Shown here: one piece after another, positions 1 to 7,918 of the stretch | Layout: every line of letters starts with the position of its first letter | Numbering within the stretch: position 1 is the first letter of the stretch | From: Avisuccinivibrio sp964424565 | GTDB taxonomy: Bacteria > Pseudomonadota > Gammaproteobacteria > Enterobacterales > Succinivibrionaceae | Direction of reading: 5' to 3' | Assembly (NCBI GenBank): GCA_964424565.1 | Contig: CAYRIZ010000033.1 | Span: 1 to 21,723 of the forward strand | DNA: 21,723 nucleotides | Notes under the pieces: generated by a model | Told to the model about the DNA's origin: nothing | Seen by the model: only the letters and a program-made list of their open reading frames with translations | The model's database searches: none | Position numbers and translations under genes: made by a program

Positions 1-53
1 AAGATTGTGAGGGGGAGCTCATATCAAGTTGAGATCAAATCGGGAAATTAAGG

Positions 54-147
54 TTGTACGCCCCGGATCTCAGCTACCTGACAGCGTAGATCTCACCTTG
101 TACAGGCATTTGCCATTTCTACACTTTTTTAATCTTTGCTTTTTAAG
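54..147. repeat. Direct repeat copy 1, about 95 bp, noncoding
   Basis: This copy aligns with 400-495. Over the ungapped first 85 positions (54-138 against 400-484) I count 9 mismatches, after which a 2-base indel precedes a shared TTTTTAAG end. It contains TTGTAC twice and GATCTCA twice. It does not sit in an open frame that could explain its conservation, so it looks like an intergenic repeat or a duplicated regulatory segment. Confidence 0.75.
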
Positions 148-399
148 CGCTGCCAGCATTTGACATTGGCACTGCAGGACAAACAGCCTGCTTATTTTTC
201 ACCGGATCTCGCAGCTCCTGCACGCCGGATGCCTGATCTCAGATGATGTGGGCAAGATCCTGCAGCCGCTGCAGATCGCACAGCAAAGGAAATGACGGCT
301 GAGATCTCAGGCGTTACTGGGCTCAGCTCCGTCTCGGCCTTGCAACATCAGAGGACGGCACACTCACTGAAAGCTGGTATAACTGGAAAATCTCACAAC

Positions 400-495
400 T
401 TGTACGCCCCGGATCCCACCTGCCTGACAGCGTAGATCTCAGGTTGTACTGGTATTTACCATTTCTACACTTTTTTAACCTTTGATGTTTTTAAG
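400..495. repeat. Direct repeat copy 2, about 95 bp, noncoding
   Basis: Second copy of the element at 54-147, same orientation, offset 346 bp. It shares the TTGTACGCCCCGGATC opening, a GATCTCA core and a CATTTCTACAC stretch followed by a T-run. It is preceded by another ATCTCAC plus TTGTAC pair (390-405), so the short motif occurs more often than the long repeat. Its function is not recognisable from the sequence. Confidence 0.75.
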
Positions 496-532
496 ATGTG
501 AAGCAGGTTTGTGCAGACGGGCAGGCTTTGGC

Positions 533-588
533 TTAAAGTAAAACTGCGGTGTTTCCTTTTATCAACCACACCGCAGGAAAAACTTTAA
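533..588. promoter_or_regulatory. Nested stem-loop upstream of urtA
   Basis: Inner arms CTGCGGTGT (544-552) and ACACCGCAG (568-576) pair perfectly over 9 bp around a 15-nt loop. Outer arms TTAAAGT (533-539) and ACTTTAA (582-588) add 7 bp across a small A-rich internal loop. There is no T-run after the structure, so it is not a typical intrinsic terminator on the plus strand. It could be an RNA structure in the leader, the end of an unseen upstream transcript, or a protein-binding inverted repeat. No riboswitch family is recognised. Confidence 0.5.
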
Positions 589-1021
589 CTGAATCCAACT
601 CTCCTGCAGCAGCTCAGGCTGTTAAATAATTTGCTCATGCCTTGAATCCGGCTGCAGATTGCTATTCATCAGCTCACAGCTGCTGCACACAATTCAATCA
701 GGACGCCGCCGTCTGCCTCTTATCTGTGCCCAAAAAGCTGCACTGTTCCTCTTTTTTCTGCCCTTTCTGACTGGGGTTCTGCAGATTTTACAAACGTTTG
801 CGCCGCTGATTTGTGGTCTTACCGCCCTTTTTTGAGGACTATGCACCGCTAAATCTTGAAGAACTTCACACTTATGATCCAAAAACGTGAAAAAACGCAC
901 AGATTAAGTGATCAGTGCCTGCTTAGTGCACATTGACCCAAAACAGGACTTTTTATGTCTATACTGCGATAAACCTGCTGCTGAGAACGGCGGCGGCAGG
1001 CACCATTAATCGAGAAGAAAC

Positions 1022-1026
1022 AGGAG
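1022..1026 (+). promoter_or_regulatory. Ribosome binding site of urtA
   Basis: AGGAG lies 5 nt before ATG 1032. It decides the start: the frame is open upstream to a TTG at 933, but that codon has no comparable site and would put 33 non-signal residues in front of a good signal peptide. Confidence 0.75.
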
Positions 1027-1031
1027 AGCTT

Positions 1032-2324
1032 ATGCTTAGCAACACTTTAAGAAACAGCACTCTGGCCGCAGCTCTGGCCGGCATCCTCTTATCCTCCGCT
1101 TACGCAGCCGACGATGTAATCAAGGTTGGTGTGATGCATTCACTGTCCGGCACCATGGCCATTAGTGAAAGCACCCTGTCAAGCACTGTGCAGATGCTGA
1201 TCGATGAGCAGAACAAGAAAGGCGGCGTGATGGGTCGTAAACTGGAAGCAGTAGTGGTTGATCCTGCCTCCGACTGGCCGGTCTTTGCAGAGAAGAGCCG
1301 TGAGCTGCTGAGCCAGGACAAAGTGGCTGTGGTTTTCGGCTGCTGGACTTCAGTCTCCCGCAAAGCCGTACTGCCCGTGTTTGAAGAGCTGAACGGATTA
1401 CTCTTCTATCCGGTGCAGTATGAGGGTGAGGAATCTTCCCGCAACATCATCTACACTGGTGCCGCTCCCAATCAGCAGTCTATTCCTGCCGTGGACTATC
1501 TGCTGGAGGATCTGGGCATTGAGCGTTTTGCCTTAGTCGGTACTGACTACGTGTTCCCGCGCACTGCCAACAAGATTCTGGAAGCTTATCTGAAGGACCA
1601 TGGTGTAGCTGATGAAGACATCATGATTAACTACACTCCCTTCAGCCACTCTGACTGGCAGTCCATTATCTCACAGATCAAGGGCTTTGGTTCCCAGGGC
1701 AAGAAGACTGCTGTGATCTCCACCTTAAATGGTGACTCCAATGTGCCTTTCTACCGCGAGCTGGCCAATCAGGGTGTAGGTGCCGACTTCATCCCGGTCA
1801 TGGCTTTCTCTGTGGGTGAGGAGGAACTCTCCGGTATAGATACCGCTCCGCTGGTAGGCCATCTGGCTGCCTGGAACTACTTTGAGAGTATTGACACCGA
1901 GGAAAATGCCGAGTTCATCAAGATGTGGCATGACTATATTGGTGATGAAGGCCGCGTGACCAACGATCCCATGGAAGCCACCTATATAGGTTTCAATCTC
2001 TGGGTCAAGGCTGTGGAAAAGGCCGGCACCACCGATGTGGATGAAGTGCTCAAGTCCATAGTGGGTCTGGAGACTCCCAATCTCTCCGGCGGTACCGCCA
2101 AAGTGCTGCCCAACCATCACATCACCAAGCCTGTCTTTATAGGTGAAATTCAGGAAGACGGCCAGTTCCAGATCGTCTGGGAATCCGACGGTGAAGTTGC
2201 CGGCGACGCCTGGAGTGACTTCCTGGAGGGTTCAAAGGATCTGGAAGCCGACTGGACCGATCCTATCAACTGCGGCAATTACAACGTCAAGACTCAAAAG
2301 TGCATGTCCGGCGCTGAAGAGTAA
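1032..2324 (+). CDS. urtA: Urea ABC transporter, periplasmic urea-binding protein UrtA
   Basis: This 430-residue protein captures urea (and probably short amides) in the periplasm and delivers it to the UrtBC permease. It belongs to the branched-chain amino acid/amide type of binding proteins. Residues 1-25 form a Sec signal peptide: a basic start, a hydrophobic core of Ala and Leu, and cleavage expected after AYA. The mature part opens with VIKVGVMHSLSGTMA, and the YEGEESSRNIIYTGAAPNQQ stretch is typical of UrtA rather than of LivJ. The length fits the family. ATG 1032 is chosen for its AGGAG site and signal peptide. It is the first gene of urtABCDE, 50 nt before urtB. Confidence 0.95.
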   Translation: MLSNTLRNSTLAAALAGILLSSAYAADDVIKVGVMHSLSGTMAISESTLSSTVQMLIDEQNKKGGVMGRKLEAVVVDPASDWPVFAEKSRELLSQDKVAVVFGCWTSVSRKAVLPVFEELNGLLFYPVQYEGEESSRNIIYTGAAPNQQSIPAVDYLLEDLGIERFALVGTDYVFPRTANKILEAYLKDHGVADEDIMINYTPFSHSDWQSIISQIKGFGSQGKKTAVISTLNGDSNVPFYRELANQGVGADFIPVMAFSVGEEELSGIDTAPLVGHLAAWNYFESIDTEENAEFIKMWHDYIGDEGRVTNDPMEATYIGFNLWVKAVEKAGTTDVDEVLKSIVGLETPNLSGGTAKVLPNHHITKPVFIGEIQEDGQFQIVWESDGEVAGDAWSDFLEGSKDLEADWTDPINCGNYNVKTQKCMSGAEE

Positions 2325-2374
2325 GAACAAGTTGGCAGTTGTAATGTAAAGAGAGTTGGGAAGACGAGGTGCAC

Positions 2375-3994
2375 ATGCTGAAATTTTGCCGGTGCCTGCC
2401 GCTTATCCTCGCTCTGCTGCTGGGCCTGATCAGCCTTTCTCCGGCGGGGGCTGCCCCGCTGGAGGATCTGCTGGCCTCCGACGGCGCCGTGAAGGCGGCG
2501 CTGTCCAGCAGCCGGGTCAAGGATCGCGATGCCTTAATTGAGCAGCTGGGGCAGAATCTTGATACAGGCAGTGCCGCTCTGCTGCAGGAACTGGCCGCCG
2601 GAAGACTTTATGTCAGCAGGTCTGGCGGGATCTATCAGGCAGCAGACGACGGTACTTTTATCAGTCTGGAGGGCGGGGAAAGCTTAAACTCCTCCAAGGG
2701 ATTAAAACGCGTCGGGACCAGTACGGCCCAGCGTACGCAGATTGCCGCCTTAATGGCAGCTTATTCCCTGAGAAGTGAAAATGAAGCTGACCGGGCCCGG
2801 GCCGTGCGCTCGCTTCTCGAACCAGGCGCTCAGCTGCCATCCCTGGATGAGCTCAACGCTCTGGCCTATCAGGAAAGTGTGCAGGCCATTTACCAGGATC
2901 TTAAGGTGGCTGCCGCCATGGCCATGGCCCGCGACCCTAAGGCCGGTGTGCAGGAACAGCTGCGCGCGGTGGAGCTGCTCGAGGACAAGGGCTCTTCTGC
3001 TGCCCTGCAGGCCCTGCATCAGTTTGAGGACAACACCTCTTATCCTGAAGTGGCTGCCGCTGCCGCCTCAGCTGCCGGCACGGTGAGCTTCTATCACAAG
3101 TGCGCTGACGTAGCCAGCAATCTCTTCTTCGGCCTGAGCCTGGGCTCAGTGCTTATTCTGGCCGCCATTGGTCTGGCCATCACCTTTGGTGTGATGGGGG
3201 TCATCAACATGGCCCATGGCGAGCTCATCATGATCGGTGCCTACTGTGTGTGGGTACTGCAGCAGCTGCTGCCCGGCTCTCCGGGACTGGCGCTCATCTT
3301 GTCCATACCCTGCGCCTTTGTGGTCAGCGGTCTGGTGGGCATTTTGATCGAGCGCACGGTGATTTCCAAACTTTACGGCAGACCGCTGGAAACCCTGCTG
3401 GCCACCTTTGGTGTGAGCCTGATACTGCAGCAGGCAGTGCGCACTATATTCTCGCCCTTAAACCGGGCAGTACAGACTCCGGCCTTTATGCAGGGCTCGC
3501 TGCAAATCACTGAAAACTTCAGCGTGACCTTAAGCCGTCTGTGCATTATTGTTTTCTGTATTCTGACTTTTGCCCTGATTTTATTCATCATCAATCACAC
3601 CCGTCTGGGTCTGGAAGTGCGCGCCGTGTCCCAAAACCGCGCCATAGCCCGTGCCCTGGGCGTCCGGGCCGCGCGGGTGGATGCCCTGACCTTTGGTCTG
3701 GGCTCGGGTGCCGCCGGTATGGCCGGTGTAGCCTTAAGTCAGATCACCAATGTAGGACCAAATTTAGGTCAGAACTACATTGTCGACACCTTCATGGTGG
3801 TGGTCTTCGGCGGTGTAGGCAATCTGTGGGGTACGCTGTGCGGCGGCCTGATCATGGGTATGGCTTCCAAACTGCTGGAGCCGCTGTCCGGTGCCATGCT
3901 CTCCAAGATAGTCATATTGATTGCCCTGATCATCTTTATTCAAAAACGCCCGCGCGGTCTGTTCCCGCAGCGCGGCAGAGCAGTGGAGGCCTGA
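2375..3994 (+). CDS. urtB: Urea ABC transporter permease UrtB
   Basis: This is one of the two membrane subunits that carry urea across the inner membrane. From ATG 2375 it has 539 residues. It starts with a signal-like segment ending near SPAGA, then an Ala- and Leu-rich soluble region of about 200 residues that is a usual part of long UrtB proteins and is expected to face the periplasm. A LivH-type permease domain follows from about residue 240, with NMAHGE near residue 279 and the conserved permease loop VSQNRAIARALGV. The start could also be GTG 2369, two codons earlier; ATG 2375 has GACGAGG 5 nt upstream. The stop lies 3 nt before urtC. Confidence 0.94.
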   Translation: MLKFCRCLPLILALLLGLISLSPAGAAPLEDLLASDGAVKAALSSSRVKDRDALIEQLGQNLDTGSAALLQELAAGRLYVSRSGGIYQAADDGTFISLEGGESLNSSKGLKRVGTSTAQRTQIAALMAAYSLRSENEADRARAVRSLLEPGAQLPSLDELNALAYQESVQAIYQDLKVAAAMAMARDPKAGVQEQLRAVELLEDKGSSAALQALHQFEDNTSYPEVAAAAASAAGTVSFYHKCADVASNLFFGLSLGSVLILAAIGLAITFGVMGVINMAHGELIMIGAYCVWVLQQLLPGSPGLALILSIPCAFVVSGLVGILIERTVISKLYGRPLETLLATFGVSLILQQAVRTIFSPLNRAVQTPAFMQGSLQITENFSVTLSRLCIIVFCILTFALILFIINHTRLGLEVRAVSQNRAIARALGVRAARVDALTFGLGSGAAGMAGVALSQITNVGPNLGQNYIVDTFMVVVFGGVGNLWGTLCGGLIMGMASKLLEPLSGAMLSKIVILIALIIFIQKRPRGLFPQRGRAVEA

Positions 3995-3997
3995 TCT

Positions 3998-5104
3998 ATG
4001 GAAGAACTCAAGCTGCAGGAAGGTCTGCTCGACCGCGGCAGCAGAATCTGCCTGCTGGTACTGCTCGCGGTCATGCTGGCAGTCAGCATAGGAGCGGCCT
4101 GCGGACTGGTCTCAATTTACGTAGTGACTTTGGTCGGCAAATATATGTGTTATGCCATAGCCGCCCTGTCACTGGACCTCATCTGGGGATACCTGGGTAT
4201 TTTAAGTCTGGGCCACTGTGCCTTCTTTGCCCTGGGCGCCTATGCCCTGGGCATGCATCTGACCCTGAATATAGGCACGCAGGGCGTATACGGCTCGCAG
4301 CTGCCTGACTTCATGGTCTTCCTAAACTGGCAGGAGCTGCCCTGGTACTGGGAGGGCTCGCATTATCTGCTGCCCAGTCTGCTGCTGTCCCTGCTGGTAC
4401 CGGCGGCGCTGGCAGCATTGTTTGGTGTCTTTACCTTTGCCTCCCGCGTGTCCGGCGTCTATATGTCCATCATCACTCAGGCCCTGACCTACGCGCTGAT
4501 GCTGATGTTCTTCCTCAATGAACTGGGCTTCGGCGGCAACAACGGCCTGACTGACTTCAAGACCATAGCCGGCTTCAGCATTACGGCTGACAGCACCCGC
4601 ATAGGGCTGTTTGTGCTCACCATGCTCTGCCTGATGGGCGCACTGGTGATCTCCCGCATGCTGGTGACCTCCCGCCTGGGACGCCTGATGCAGGCCGTGC
4701 GCGACAGCGAAAGCCGCGTGCGCTTCATGGGCTACCGCGTGGAGCATGTCAAACTCTTTGTCTTTACTGCCGCAGCTGCCCTGGCCGGTCTGGCCGGTGC
4801 CCTGTATGTGCCGCAGGTGGGCATCATCAACCCGGGTGAATTTTCTCCCTTAAACTCCATTGAGCTGGTCATCTGCGTGGCCCTGGGCGGCCGCGGCCGG
4901 CTGTACGGCGCCGTGCTGGGCGCAGTGGTGCTTAATTTGATGAAGACCTTCTTTACGGCAGCCTGGCCTGACGGCTGGCTCTTCATCCTCGGTGCAGTAT
5001 TTGCCCTGGTAACCATCTGCCTGCCTTCAGGTCTGTGCGGCCTGGGTGCAGTGTGGAACAAGTTCAAGCGGGAGGAAAATCATGCGCAGTTACAGCAGGA
5101 TTAA
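3998..5104 (+). CDS. urtC: Urea ABC transporter permease UrtC
   Basis: The second inner-membrane permease subunit, 368 residues, LivM-like. It is hydrophobic throughout with about 8-10 likely membrane segments. The early SLGHCAFFALGAYALGMH stretch and the cytoplasmic loop around AVRDSESRVRFMGY, which contacts the ATPase, are characteristic. It pairs with UrtB to form the urea channel and is energised by UrtD and UrtE. ATG 3998 follows the urtB stop by 3 nt, with GTGGAGG about 8 nt upstream. Its 3' end overlaps the start of urtD by 23 nt, so the two are probably translated in coupled fashion. Confidence 0.94.
   Translation: MEELKLQEGLLDRGSRICLLVLLAVMLAVSIGAACGLVSIYVVTLVGKYMCYAIAALSLDLIWGYLGILSLGHCAFFALGAYALGMHLTLNIGTQGVYGSQLPDFMVFLNWQELPWYWEGSHYLLPSLLLSLLVPAALAALFGVFTFASRVSGVYMSIITQALTYALMLMFFLNELGFGGNNGLTDFKTIAGFSITADSTRIGLFVLTMLCLMGALVISRMLVTSRLGRLMQAVRDSESRVRFMGYRVEHVKLFVFTAAAALAGLAGALYVPQVGIINPGEFSPLNSIELVICVALGGRGRLYGAVLGAVVLNLMKTFFTAAWPDGWLFILGAVFALVTICLPSGLCGLGAVWNKFKREENHAQLQQD
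5071..5075 (+). promoter_or_regulatory. Ribosome binding site of urtD, inside urtC
   Basis: GGAGG lies 6 nt before ATG 5082. It supports a start that overlaps urtC by 23 nt and gives UrtD an N-terminal extension of about 46 residues, instead of the later ATG codons at 5220 and 5223. Confidence 0.65.
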
Positions 5105-5984
5105 GCAGAGTGCGGTCAAGCAGCTGGCAGCCGGGGCCGGGCAGCTGCGCCGCAGTGCCATAGACCGCCTGACCCGGCATCATGATGTGGCCTCAGGTCC
5201 CACCGGACACGCCCGCGGCATGATGCTTTATGTGGAAAACATCACGGTAAGCTTCGACGGCTTCAAGGCCCTCAATGATCTGACCTTTTATTTAAAGGAA
5301 GGTGAGCTGCGCTGCTTTATCGGTCCCAATGGTGCCGGCAAGACCACCATGATGGATGTGATCACCGGCAAAACCAGACCGGACAGCGGTTCGGCCTTCT
5401 TCTGCTCCGATCCGGCCCACGAAAGCTCGGAGAACATGTACAATCTGCTGCAGCTCGATGAAGTGGACATAGCCCGGGCCGGTATAGGCCGCAAGTTCCA
5501 GAAGCCCTCGGTGATTGAAACTCTGACGGTGGGGCAGAATTTGGAACTGGCTGTAGCCGGCTCCAAAAAGGTCTTCAGTGCCCTGGGCGCCAAACTGACC
5601 GCCGAGGAGCGCGAGCTGATTGACAATACCCTGGAGATCACCAGGCTTACGGAGAGGCGCAATGCCACAGCAGGAATCCTGTCACACGGACAGAAGCAGT
5701 GGCTGGAAATAGGCATGCTGCTCATTCAGCGGCCGCGCCTGCTGATGCTAGACGAGCCTGCCGCCGGCATGACGCCTGATGAAATCGAGCTGTCCATTGA
5801 ACTGCTGCATGAGCTCAAGGGCCGGCACACCATCATGGTGATCGAACACGATATGGCCTTTATCCGCGCCATAGCTGATGTGGTGACCGTGCTCAATCAG
5901 GGCTCGGTACTGGCCGAGGGTTCCATGGACAAGGTGGCGTCTGATGAACGCGTGATCGAGGCCTACCTGGGGAGAAATGACTAA
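5082..5984 (+). CDS. urtD: Urea ABC transporter ATP-binding protein UrtD
   Basis: This is one of the two cytoplasmic ATPases that drive urea import, 300 residues from ATG 5082. Walker A GPNGAGKTT is at 81-89, the signature LSHGQ at 200-204, Walker B LLMLDEP at 220-226 and the H-loop histidine at 256. All ATPase motifs are intact. The LivG-type features, including VSFDGFKALNDLTF and MDVITGKTRP, match UrtD. The first 46 residues are basic and not part of the ATPase fold; UrtD proteins often carry some extension, but this one is long. A start at the Met pair 47-48 cannot be excluded. The stop overlaps the urtE start by one base (TAATG). Confidence 0.93.
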   Translation: MRSYSRIKQSAVKQLAAGAGQLRRSAIDRLTRHHDVASGPTGHARGMMLYVENITVSFDGFKALNDLTFYLKEGELRCFIGPNGAGKTTMMDVITGKTRPDSGSAFFCSDPAHESSENMYNLLQLDEVDIARAGIGRKFQKPSVIETLTVGQNLELAVAGSKKVFSALGAKLTAEERELIDNTLEITRLTERRNATAGILSHGQKQWLEIGMLLIQRPRLLMLDEPAAGMTPDEIELSIELLHELKGRHTIMVIEHDMAFIRAIADVVTVLNQGSVLAEGSMDKVASDERVIEAYLGRND

Positions 5985-6679
5985 TGCTCACTTTCAGTGC
6001 TGTCAATCAATACTACGGACAGTCCCATATTCTGCATGATGTCAGCCTGACCGTAGAACAGGGGCAGTGCACCTGCCTGATGGGACGCAATGGTGAAGGC
6101 AAGACCACGCTGCTCAAGTGCCTGATGGGCCTGCTGCCCATTAAGTCCGGCTCCATAGTCTTTGCCGATCAGGACATCAGCCGCTTAAGTCCCGAGGAGA
6201 GAGTACGCCTGGGGCTCGGGTATGTACCGCAGGGCCGGCAGATCTTTCCGCTGCTGACGGTGGAGGAGAATTTAAAGGTGGGACTGACCGTCCGCAAGGA
6301 CAAGTCAGGCAAAATTCCCTCCTTTATCTATGATTTCTTTCCCGTGCTCTTTGATATGAAGGGCAGACGCGGCGGTGACCTCTCCGGCGGTCAGCAGCAG
6401 CAGCTGGCCATAGGCCGCGCCCTGGTGACCGATCCCAAACTGCTGGTGCTCGATGAACCCACCGAGGGTATTCAGCCCAATATAGTCAGCGATATAGCCG
6501 CGGTCATCAAAAAGCTCTCGCGCGAGCTGGGGCTTACCGTGCTGCTGGTGGAACAGAAGGTACCATTTGCCCGCAAGGCCGGCGACAGCTATGCTATTTT
6601 GGAACGCGGCCGCGTACAGGCGGTAGGACAGATGTCAGCCCTCGATGACGAGACGGTGCGCCGTTACCTGTCGGTCTGA
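5984..6679 (+). CDS. urtE: Urea ABC transporter ATP-binding protein UrtE
   Basis: The second ATPase of the urea importer, LivF-type, 231 residues, which is the usual length. Walker A is GRNGEGKTT (34-42), the signature LSGGQ (133-137) and Walker B LLVLDEP (153-159). The switch region has VEQ where many ABC ATPases have a histidine, as is normal in LivF and UrtE. The glutamate inside Walker A is unusual; Val, Met or Ala is more common there, but the catalytic Lys and Thr are kept. It starts at ATG 5984, overlapping the urtD stop by one base, and ends 30 nt before ureD, linking transport to urease in one transcript. Confidence 0.93.
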   Translation: MLTFSAVNQYYGQSHILHDVSLTVEQGQCTCLMGRNGEGKTTLLKCLMGLLPIKSGSIVFADQDISRLSPEERVRLGLGYVPQGRQIFPLLTVEENLKVGLTVRKDKSGKIPSFIYDFFPVLFDMKGRRGGDLSGGQQQQLAIGRALVTDPKLLVLDEPTEGIQPNIVSDIAAVIKKLSRELGLTVLLVEQKVPFARKAGDSYAILERGRVQAVGQMSALDDETVRRYLSV

Positions 6680-6709
6680 GGACCGCAAGGGGGGCAGAAA
6701 CAGGCGGTG

Positions 6710-7585
6710 ATGATGCAGGAAAAGACAGCAGGGCCGGCAAGACACTGGCCGGGACATCTCAAGCTGTGCTTTGGCCAGTCGGCCGGGCGCAGTGTATTGA
6801 CTGGGCTGCAGCATGCAGGTCCGCTGCGGGTGCAGCAGCTGTTTTATCCTGAGAAAACGGCCACAGGTCCGCTGCCCTGCCACTGCTGCATAGTGCATCC
6901 GCCCGGAGCCCTGGTCAATGGCGATGATCTCAGTCAGCATATAGTAGTCCGGGATGGGGCGCGGGTACTCATTACCACGCCGGCGGCCGGCAAGTTTTAC
7001 AAAAGTGCCGGTCCGCTGCAGCAGCAGCGGGTCAGCATTGAGGTTCATGAAGGAGAACTGGCCTGGCTGCCGCAGGAGACGCTCTTTTATGATCAGGCGC
7101 GGGCCGGCGTCACTTTGGAGGCTGAAGTCTCACCGCAGGCGTCCTTTGTGGGCGCTGAAATCAGCTGTCTGGGGCGCTTCGATCTGGGGGAGCTGTTCAC
7201 CCGCGGCCGGCTGGACAGCAAACTTGCCATTACCCGGGAAGGCCGGCTGCTGCTGCATGAGCGCCTGCGTTTGGATCCTGAGCGCTTCTTGTTCTCCTCG
7301 CCTTTTACCGTGCACAATAATCCCTGCCTGCTGAGCTTAAATGTCCTGCCGGCTGTATCCTGGACTGGAGATCTCGCAGCCCTGGGCTCTGCTCTGCAGC
7401 AGCGCCTCAGCGATATGCCCCTGCAGGGGCTGGCCGCTGCCGGCTGCCGGGCCGGACTGTTGTGCGTGCGGTATCTGGGCGGCAGCCTGAGTGAAGCCGT
7501 CACAGTGCGGCAGACGGCCCTGGAGCTGATTTATCCTGACATTTTTGGACGCAGTTTTACCATACCGCGCATTTGGAATACCTGA
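6710..7585 (+). CDS. ureD: Urease accessory protein UreD (UreH)
   Basis: UreD is the scaffold chaperone that binds the urease apoprotein and, with UreF and UreG, delivers nickel and CO2 to the active site. The 291-residue protein is recognised from an overall UreD pattern: an early HLKLCFGQSAGRSVL segment, the PPGALVNGDDLSQHIVVRDGARVLITTPAAGKFYKS-like core (near residues 64-103), and LPQETLFYDQA. Three possible starts lie together (GTG 6707, ATG 6710, ATG 6713); ATG 6710 is chosen, although weak AGGCGG at 6702-6707 would suit 6713. It precedes ureA by 18 nt, the common ureDABC order. Confidence 0.93.
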   Translation: MMQEKTAGPARHWPGHLKLCFGQSAGRSVLTGLQHAGPLRVQQLFYPEKTATGPLPCHCCIVHPPGALVNGDDLSQHIVVRDGARVLITTPAAGKFYKSAGPLQQQRVSIEVHEGELAWLPQETLFYDQARAGVTLEAEVSPQASFVGAEISCLGRFDLGELFTRGRLDSKLAITREGRLLLHERLRLDPERFLFSSPFTVHNNPCLLSLNVLPAVSWTGDLAALGSALQQRLSDMPLQGLAAAGCRAGLLCVRYLGGSLSEAVTVRQTALELIYPDIFGRSFTIPRIWNT

Positions 7586-7603
7586 CAAAAGGGAGGTTTT
7601 ACG

Positions 7604-7906
7604 ATGGATTTGCTGCCTCGTGAGAAAGACAAGCTGCTGCTGTGCGCCGCCGGCATGCTGGCCGAAAGGCGCCGCGCCCGCGGGCTCAAGCTCAATTATC
7701 CTGAGGCTGTGGCCTATATTTCACTGCAGCTGCTGGAAGGCGCCCGTGACGGGCGGACGGTGGCCGAACTGATGAGCTACGGCCGTACTCTGCTGACCCG
7801 TGATGATGTGATGGAAGGCATACCCGAGATGCTGCATGAAGTACAGATCGAGGCCACCTTTCCGGACGGCACCAAACTGGTCACTGTTCATGAACCCATA
7901 GTATAG
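7604..7906 (+). CDS. ureA: Urease gamma subunit UreA
   Basis: The smallest structural subunit of urease, 100 residues, the standard length for separate gamma subunits. It helps build the (alpha-beta-gamma)3 trimer and holds no nickel. The sequence follows the family throughout: LLPREKDKLLL at the start, LNYPEAVAYIS in the middle, and GIPEMLHEVQIEATFPDGTK and VHEPIV at the end. GGGAGG lies 7 nt before ATG 7604. It is separate from the beta subunit, unlike the fused UreAB of Helicobacter. The gap to ureB is 12 nt. Confidence 0.97.
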   Translation: MDLLPREKDKLLLCAAGMLAERRRARGLKLNYPEAVAYISLQLLEGARDGRTVAELMSYGRTLLTRDDVMEGIPEMLHEVQIEATFPDGTKLVTVHEPIV

Positions 7907-7918
7907 GAGTACGGCGCA

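Larger units (their letters stand above)
1..1031. other. Gene-poor leader region upstream of the urea operon
   Basis: I see no convincing gene in this stretch. It contains two diverged copies of a repeat of about 95 bp, GATCTCA motifs at 66, 89, 235, 303 and 435, a 12-bp perfect palindrome CTGAGATCTCAG at 299-310, a nested stem-loop at 533-588 and a 10-bp palindrome CAAACGTTTG at 791-800. The promoter of the urea operon should lie here, most likely between 589 and 1020. I could not identify a sigma-70 or sigma-54 promoter or an NtrC site that meets the consensus and spacing. The long leader suggests regulation, which is inference. Confidence 0.6.

Noticed and set aside
206..292. Short frame encoding a helix-like segment ending in AQQRK
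   Set aside because: It lacks a start and is closed by stops within about 130 bp on either side. No transposase or phage family is recognised.
1..500. CRISPR array
   Set aside because: Only two long, diverged repeats occur 346 bp apart. There are no regular short repeats with spacers and no cas genes.
694..900. Possible 68-residue Cys- and Arg-rich protein on the minus strand
   Set aside because: It starts with GTG, has no ribosome site upstream, no recognised domain, and lies in a noncoding repeat-bearing region. It may be chance, though it is the only longer frame there.
910..935. NtrC-like site around GTGCC and GTGCAC
   Set aside because: The half-sites do not match the consensus in spacing or symmetry, and no sigma-54 promoter lies downstream.
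933..965. Sigma-70 promoter with TTGACC and TATACT
   Set aside because: The two hexamers are 21 bp apart, too far for a normal promoter, and would leave urtA with a leader that starts inside the region between them and the gene. No better pair was found.
933..1031. Upstream TTG start for urtA adding 33 residues
   Set aside because: It would hide the signal peptide and has no ribosome site, whereas ATG 1032 has AGGAG at 5 nt.
3541..4308. 255-residue frame spanning the end of urtB and start of urtC
   Set aside because: It overlaps two clear membrane permeases in another frame and reads as a Pro-, Gly- and Arg-rich translation of GC-rich sequence.
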